Shown one piece after another: positions 6,019-7,731 of a stretch of 7,731 nucleotides of DNA. A program made the translations under genes and the position numbers. Position 1 is the stretch's first letter. The number at the start of each line of letters is the position of its first letter. The notes under the pieces were generated by a model. It worked only from the letters and a program-made list of their open reading frames with translations. It was not told the DNA's origin and did no database searches. The DNA comes from an uncultured Alphaproteobacteria bacterium (GTDB taxonomy: Bacteria; Pseudomonadota; Alphaproteobacteria; Rhizobiales; Beijerinckiaceae), in NCBI GenBank assembly GCA_937903315.1, contig CALCZO010000170.1, positions 1 through 7,731 of the forward strand, given 5' to 3'.

Positions 6019-6930
6019 TCACACCGCCCGGCCTGCCAGCATCCGTTCGACATCGCTGCGCGCCGGCATGCCGGCCCGGCCGCCGAAGCGGGTGCATTTG
6101 AGCGCTGCGGCGGCCGCGGCAAAGGCGACCGCCCGCGCTTCGTCCATACCCTCGCCCAGCGCCAGCGTCAGTGCGCCGTGGAAGGTGTCGCCGGCCCCGA
6201 GCGTATCGACCGCCGCGACCGGGAACGCCGGCTGGTGACGAACGGTGCCGCGGTCCATGAACCAGACGCCGCGCGGCCCGTCGGTCACCGCCAGCCAGTT
6301 TCCCACCATGCCGGAAAGGCGCGCCAGCGCTTCGGGCAGATCGTCCGTGCCCGCCATCTCGCGCATCGCCTGTGCGGAGAAGGCGACATGGCTGGCATCG
6401 GTGACCACGGCCAGATCGGCCGGCGCCCGGTCGCCGTCGAGAACGCCCGGCACGCCCGCTTCTCGGGCCAGCGAAAAGAAATGCCGCGCCCCCGCTTCCC
6501 AGCGCGTGTCGCCCATCACCGCCGCCACGGTGCCATCCAGTCGCGCGGGCAGCCAGTCGGTGTCCCGCGGGATCGACAGGTCCTCGTAATTGACCAGCAT
6601 CCGTTCGCCGGCTGAATCGACCATGATCGCCGACAACGGCGACCGGCAGCCGGCAAACCGCCGCGTCAGGTCGGTCCCGACCCCTTCGGCTGCAAGATCG
6701 GCCAGGATGTCGCGGCCGACACTGTCGTCGCCGAGCCGGGTCACAAGATCGACCCTGCCGCCCAGCCGGGCTGCGGCCACTGCCGCATTGGCCGCAAGAC
6801 CGCCGCCGCTGACTGCAAAAGCCTTGGCCTTGTGCTTGATCCCGCCGGAGGGCAGGGTATCGAGCTGGAACACGTAATCCTGCGCCGCAAAGCCGACGAT
6901 GATGATGCGGGACCCTTGCGTCTCCGTCAT
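6019..6930 (-). CDS. PfkB-family sugar kinase, similar to sulfofructose kinase YihV
   Basis: A 303-residue cytoplasmic ribokinase-fold kinase that phosphorylates a sugar or sugar-like alcohol with ATP. The N-terminal family pattern is SGGGLAANAAVAAARLGG (41-58), with LGDDSVG at 66-72. The C-terminal signature DTLGAGDTFHGA lies at 242-253; Asp248 is the expected catalytic base. Several stretches agree closely with E. coli YihV as I remember it: SAIMVD (100-105), GER then VNY (112-115), DTRW (141-144), and ALKCTR-GGRAG (276-287). Lys32, Asn114 and Arg143 fall at positions corresponding to YihV Lys27, Asn109 and Arg138, which I recall as sulfonate-contacting residues; this alignment is by eye. 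No sulfoquinovosidase, isomerase, aldolase or sulfonate exporter is visible, so the substrate remains open, with ribokinase, fructokinase or ketohexokinase-like activity as alternatives. The ATG lies 4 bases after the stop of the upstream dehydrogenase gene, so the two are probably translationally coupled; GGGAAC inside the end of that gene could be its ribosome binding site. Confidence 0.9.
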   Translation of the reverse strand: MTETQGSRIIIVGFAAQDYVFQLDTLPSGGIKHKAKAFAVSGGGLAANAAVAAARLGGRVDLVTRLGDDSVGRDILADLAAEGVGTDLTRRFAGCRSPLSAIMVDSAGERMLVNYEDLSIPRDTDWLPARLDGTVAAVMGDTRWEAGARHFFSLAREAGVPGVLDGDRAPADLAVVTDASHVAFSAQAMREMAGTDDLPEALARLSGMVGNWLAVTDGPRGVWFMDRGTVRHQPAFPVAAVDTLGAGDTFHGALTLALGEGMDEARAVAFAAAAAALKCTRFGGRAGMPARSDVERMLAGRAV

Positions 6931-6934
6931 CGGG

Positions 6935-7731
6935 TCAGTTCCCGGCCTCGATCAACCGCCGCCCGATCACCTGAGCCTGAATTTCCGCCGCGCCCTCGAA
7001 GATGTTGAGGATGCGGGCATCGCACAGCACGCGGCTGATTTCGAATTCAAGCGCGAAGCCGTTGCCGCCGTGGATCTGCAAGGCGTTGTCCGCCGCCGCC
7101 CAGGCGACGCGCGCCGCCAGCAGCTTGGCCATCCCCGCCTCAAGATCGCAGCGGCGCCCGCCGTCCTTCTCGCGCGCCGCGAAATAGGTGATCTGGCGCG
7201 CGATGGCCACCTCGACCGCCATCATCACGATCTTGTCGGCCACGCGCGGGAATGCGCTCAGCGGCTTGCCGAACTGCCGTCGCGCCCCCGCATAGGCGAG
7301 GGCGAGATCGAGCGCCGACTGGGCGACGCCGCAGGCCCGCGCGGCGGTCTGGATGCGGGCCGATTCGAACGTCTGCATCAGGTGCTTGAAACCCAGTCCT
7401 TCTTCGCCGCCGAGCAGCGCAGCGACCGGCACGGCAAAGCCGTCGAAGGCGATCTCGTATTCCTTCATGCCGCGGTAGCCGAGCACCTCGATCTCGCCGC
7501 CGCTCATGCCCGGCGCGGGGAAGGGGTCGGTATCGCTGCCGCGCGGTTTCTCGGCCAGCAGCATCGACAGGCCGCGGTAGCCGGGCTCGTCCGGGTTGGT
7601 GCGGACCAGCAGCGTCATCAGGTCGGCGCGAACCGGATGGGTGATCCACGTCTTGTTGCCGTAGACGCGGTACTGGTCGCCCTCGCGCACAGCGCGGGTG
7701 CGCAGCGAATCAAGGTCTGATCCGGTATTAG
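6935..7731 (-). CDS. mcd: Acyl-CoA dehydrogenase, probably (2S)-methylsuccinyl-CoA dehydrogenase; N-terminal part off the right edge
   Basis: The visible 264 residues are the C-terminal part of a flavin-dependent acyl-CoA dehydrogenase. The frame remains open to the window edge: NTGSDLDSLRTRA, the conserved flavin and substrate region, is encoded at 7691-7729, so the GTG at 7690 is not the start. Next come GNKTWITHPVRADLMTLL, then YRGMKEYEIAFDGF, ESARIQTAARA, RRQFGKPL, QIHGGNGFALEFEISRV and IFEGAAEIQ. Glu in FEG (6995-6997) aligns with the catalytic Glu376 of medium-chain acyl-CoA dehydrogenase. The overall pattern (THPVRADLMTLLVRTNP, MKEYE, EKDGGRRCDLEAGMAK) matches the Mcd group as I remember it. 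That enzyme oxidises methylsuccinyl-CoA to mesaconyl-CoA in the ethylmalonyl-CoA pathway for C2 (and C1) assimilation. Mcd is about 550 residues, so around half is missing. A general acyl-CoA dehydrogenase is the alternative. The kinase gene follows 4 bases after the stop. Confidence 0.8.
   Translation of the reverse strand, partial: NTGSDLDSLRTRAVREGDQYRVYGNKTWITHPVRADLMTLLVRTNPDEPGYRGLSMLLAEKPRGSDTDPFPAPGMSGGEIEVLGYRGMKEYEIAFDGFAVPVAALLGGEEGLGFKHLMQTFESARIQTAARACGVAQSALDLALAYAGARRQFGKPLSAFPRVADKIVMMAVEVAIARQITYFAAREKDGGRRCDLEAGMAKLLAARVAWAAADNALQIHGGNGFALEFEISRVLCDARILNIFEGAAEIQAQVIGRRLIEAGN

Noticed and set aside
5904..6122. N-terminal extension of the small two-helix protein to 174 residues
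   Set aside because: The extension overlaps the kinase gene, is arginine- and serine-rich, and ignores the well-placed AGAGGA ribosome binding site serving the GTG at 5903.
6899..7720. A 273-codon open frame on the plus strand opposite the kinase start and the dehydrogenase
   Set aside because: It is antisense to two strongly conserved minus-strand genes and shows no family motif; its His- and Arg-rich composition is typical of a shadow frame.
1..7731. CRISPR array, insertion sequence, prophage, toxin-antitoxin pair or tRNA gene
   Set aside because: No regularly spaced repeats, transposase motifs, integrase, paired small soluble genes or tRNA cloverleaf were found; the coding density is that of ordinary chromosome.

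Overview
The window looks like a piece of a GC-rich alphaproteobacterial chromosome, most likely from the Hyphomicrobiales (Rhizobiales). The assignment rests on a MotB with the short Gly/His-rich N-terminus that I know from that group, a large DUF3772-type MscS channel, and an acyl-CoA dehydrogenase that reads like the methylsuccinyl-CoA dehydrogenase of the ethylmalonyl-CoA pathway. No database search was possible; family names come from recognising motifs in the translations.

Layout. Bases 2-982 (+) hold the 3' end of a motA-like stator gene and a complete motB. Bases 992-3418 (-) encode a large mechanosensitive channel with a signal peptide. It converges on motB with only 9 bases between the two stop codons. 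Bases 3419-3694 form a divergent intergenic region with a small hairpin. Bases 3695-5206 (+) encode a polyisoprenyl-phosphate sugar-1-phosphate transferase (WcaJ/ExoY type), the first membrane step of exopolysaccharide synthesis. A strong inverted repeat at 5224-5256 separates it from a run of minus-strand genes.

The minus-strand run, in transcription order, has four members. The first is the acyl-CoA dehydrogenase (probable mcd, cut by the right edge). A PfkB-family sugar kinase follows 4 bases later and resembles sulfofructose kinase YihV. Next is a 101-residue two-helix membrane protein with a GTG start, and last an 84-residue glycine-rich hydrophobic protein with an internal repeat. Each of the two small genes has a perfect inverted repeat a few bases upstream of its ribosome binding site.

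The genes fall into separate functional groups: motility (motAB), envelope and osmotic stress (channel, sugar transferase, small membrane proteins) and central carbon metabolism (mcd with the kinase). Only motA-motB and mcd-kinase are tight enough to be read as operons. I see no mobile element, CRISPR array, tRNA, rRNA or prophage gene. No gene-free stretch exceeds 300 bases; the longest is the 276-base divergent region. I found no convincing new multi-gene system. The least explained items are the two small membrane genes with their leader hairpins, and the YihV-like kinase coupled to mcd.
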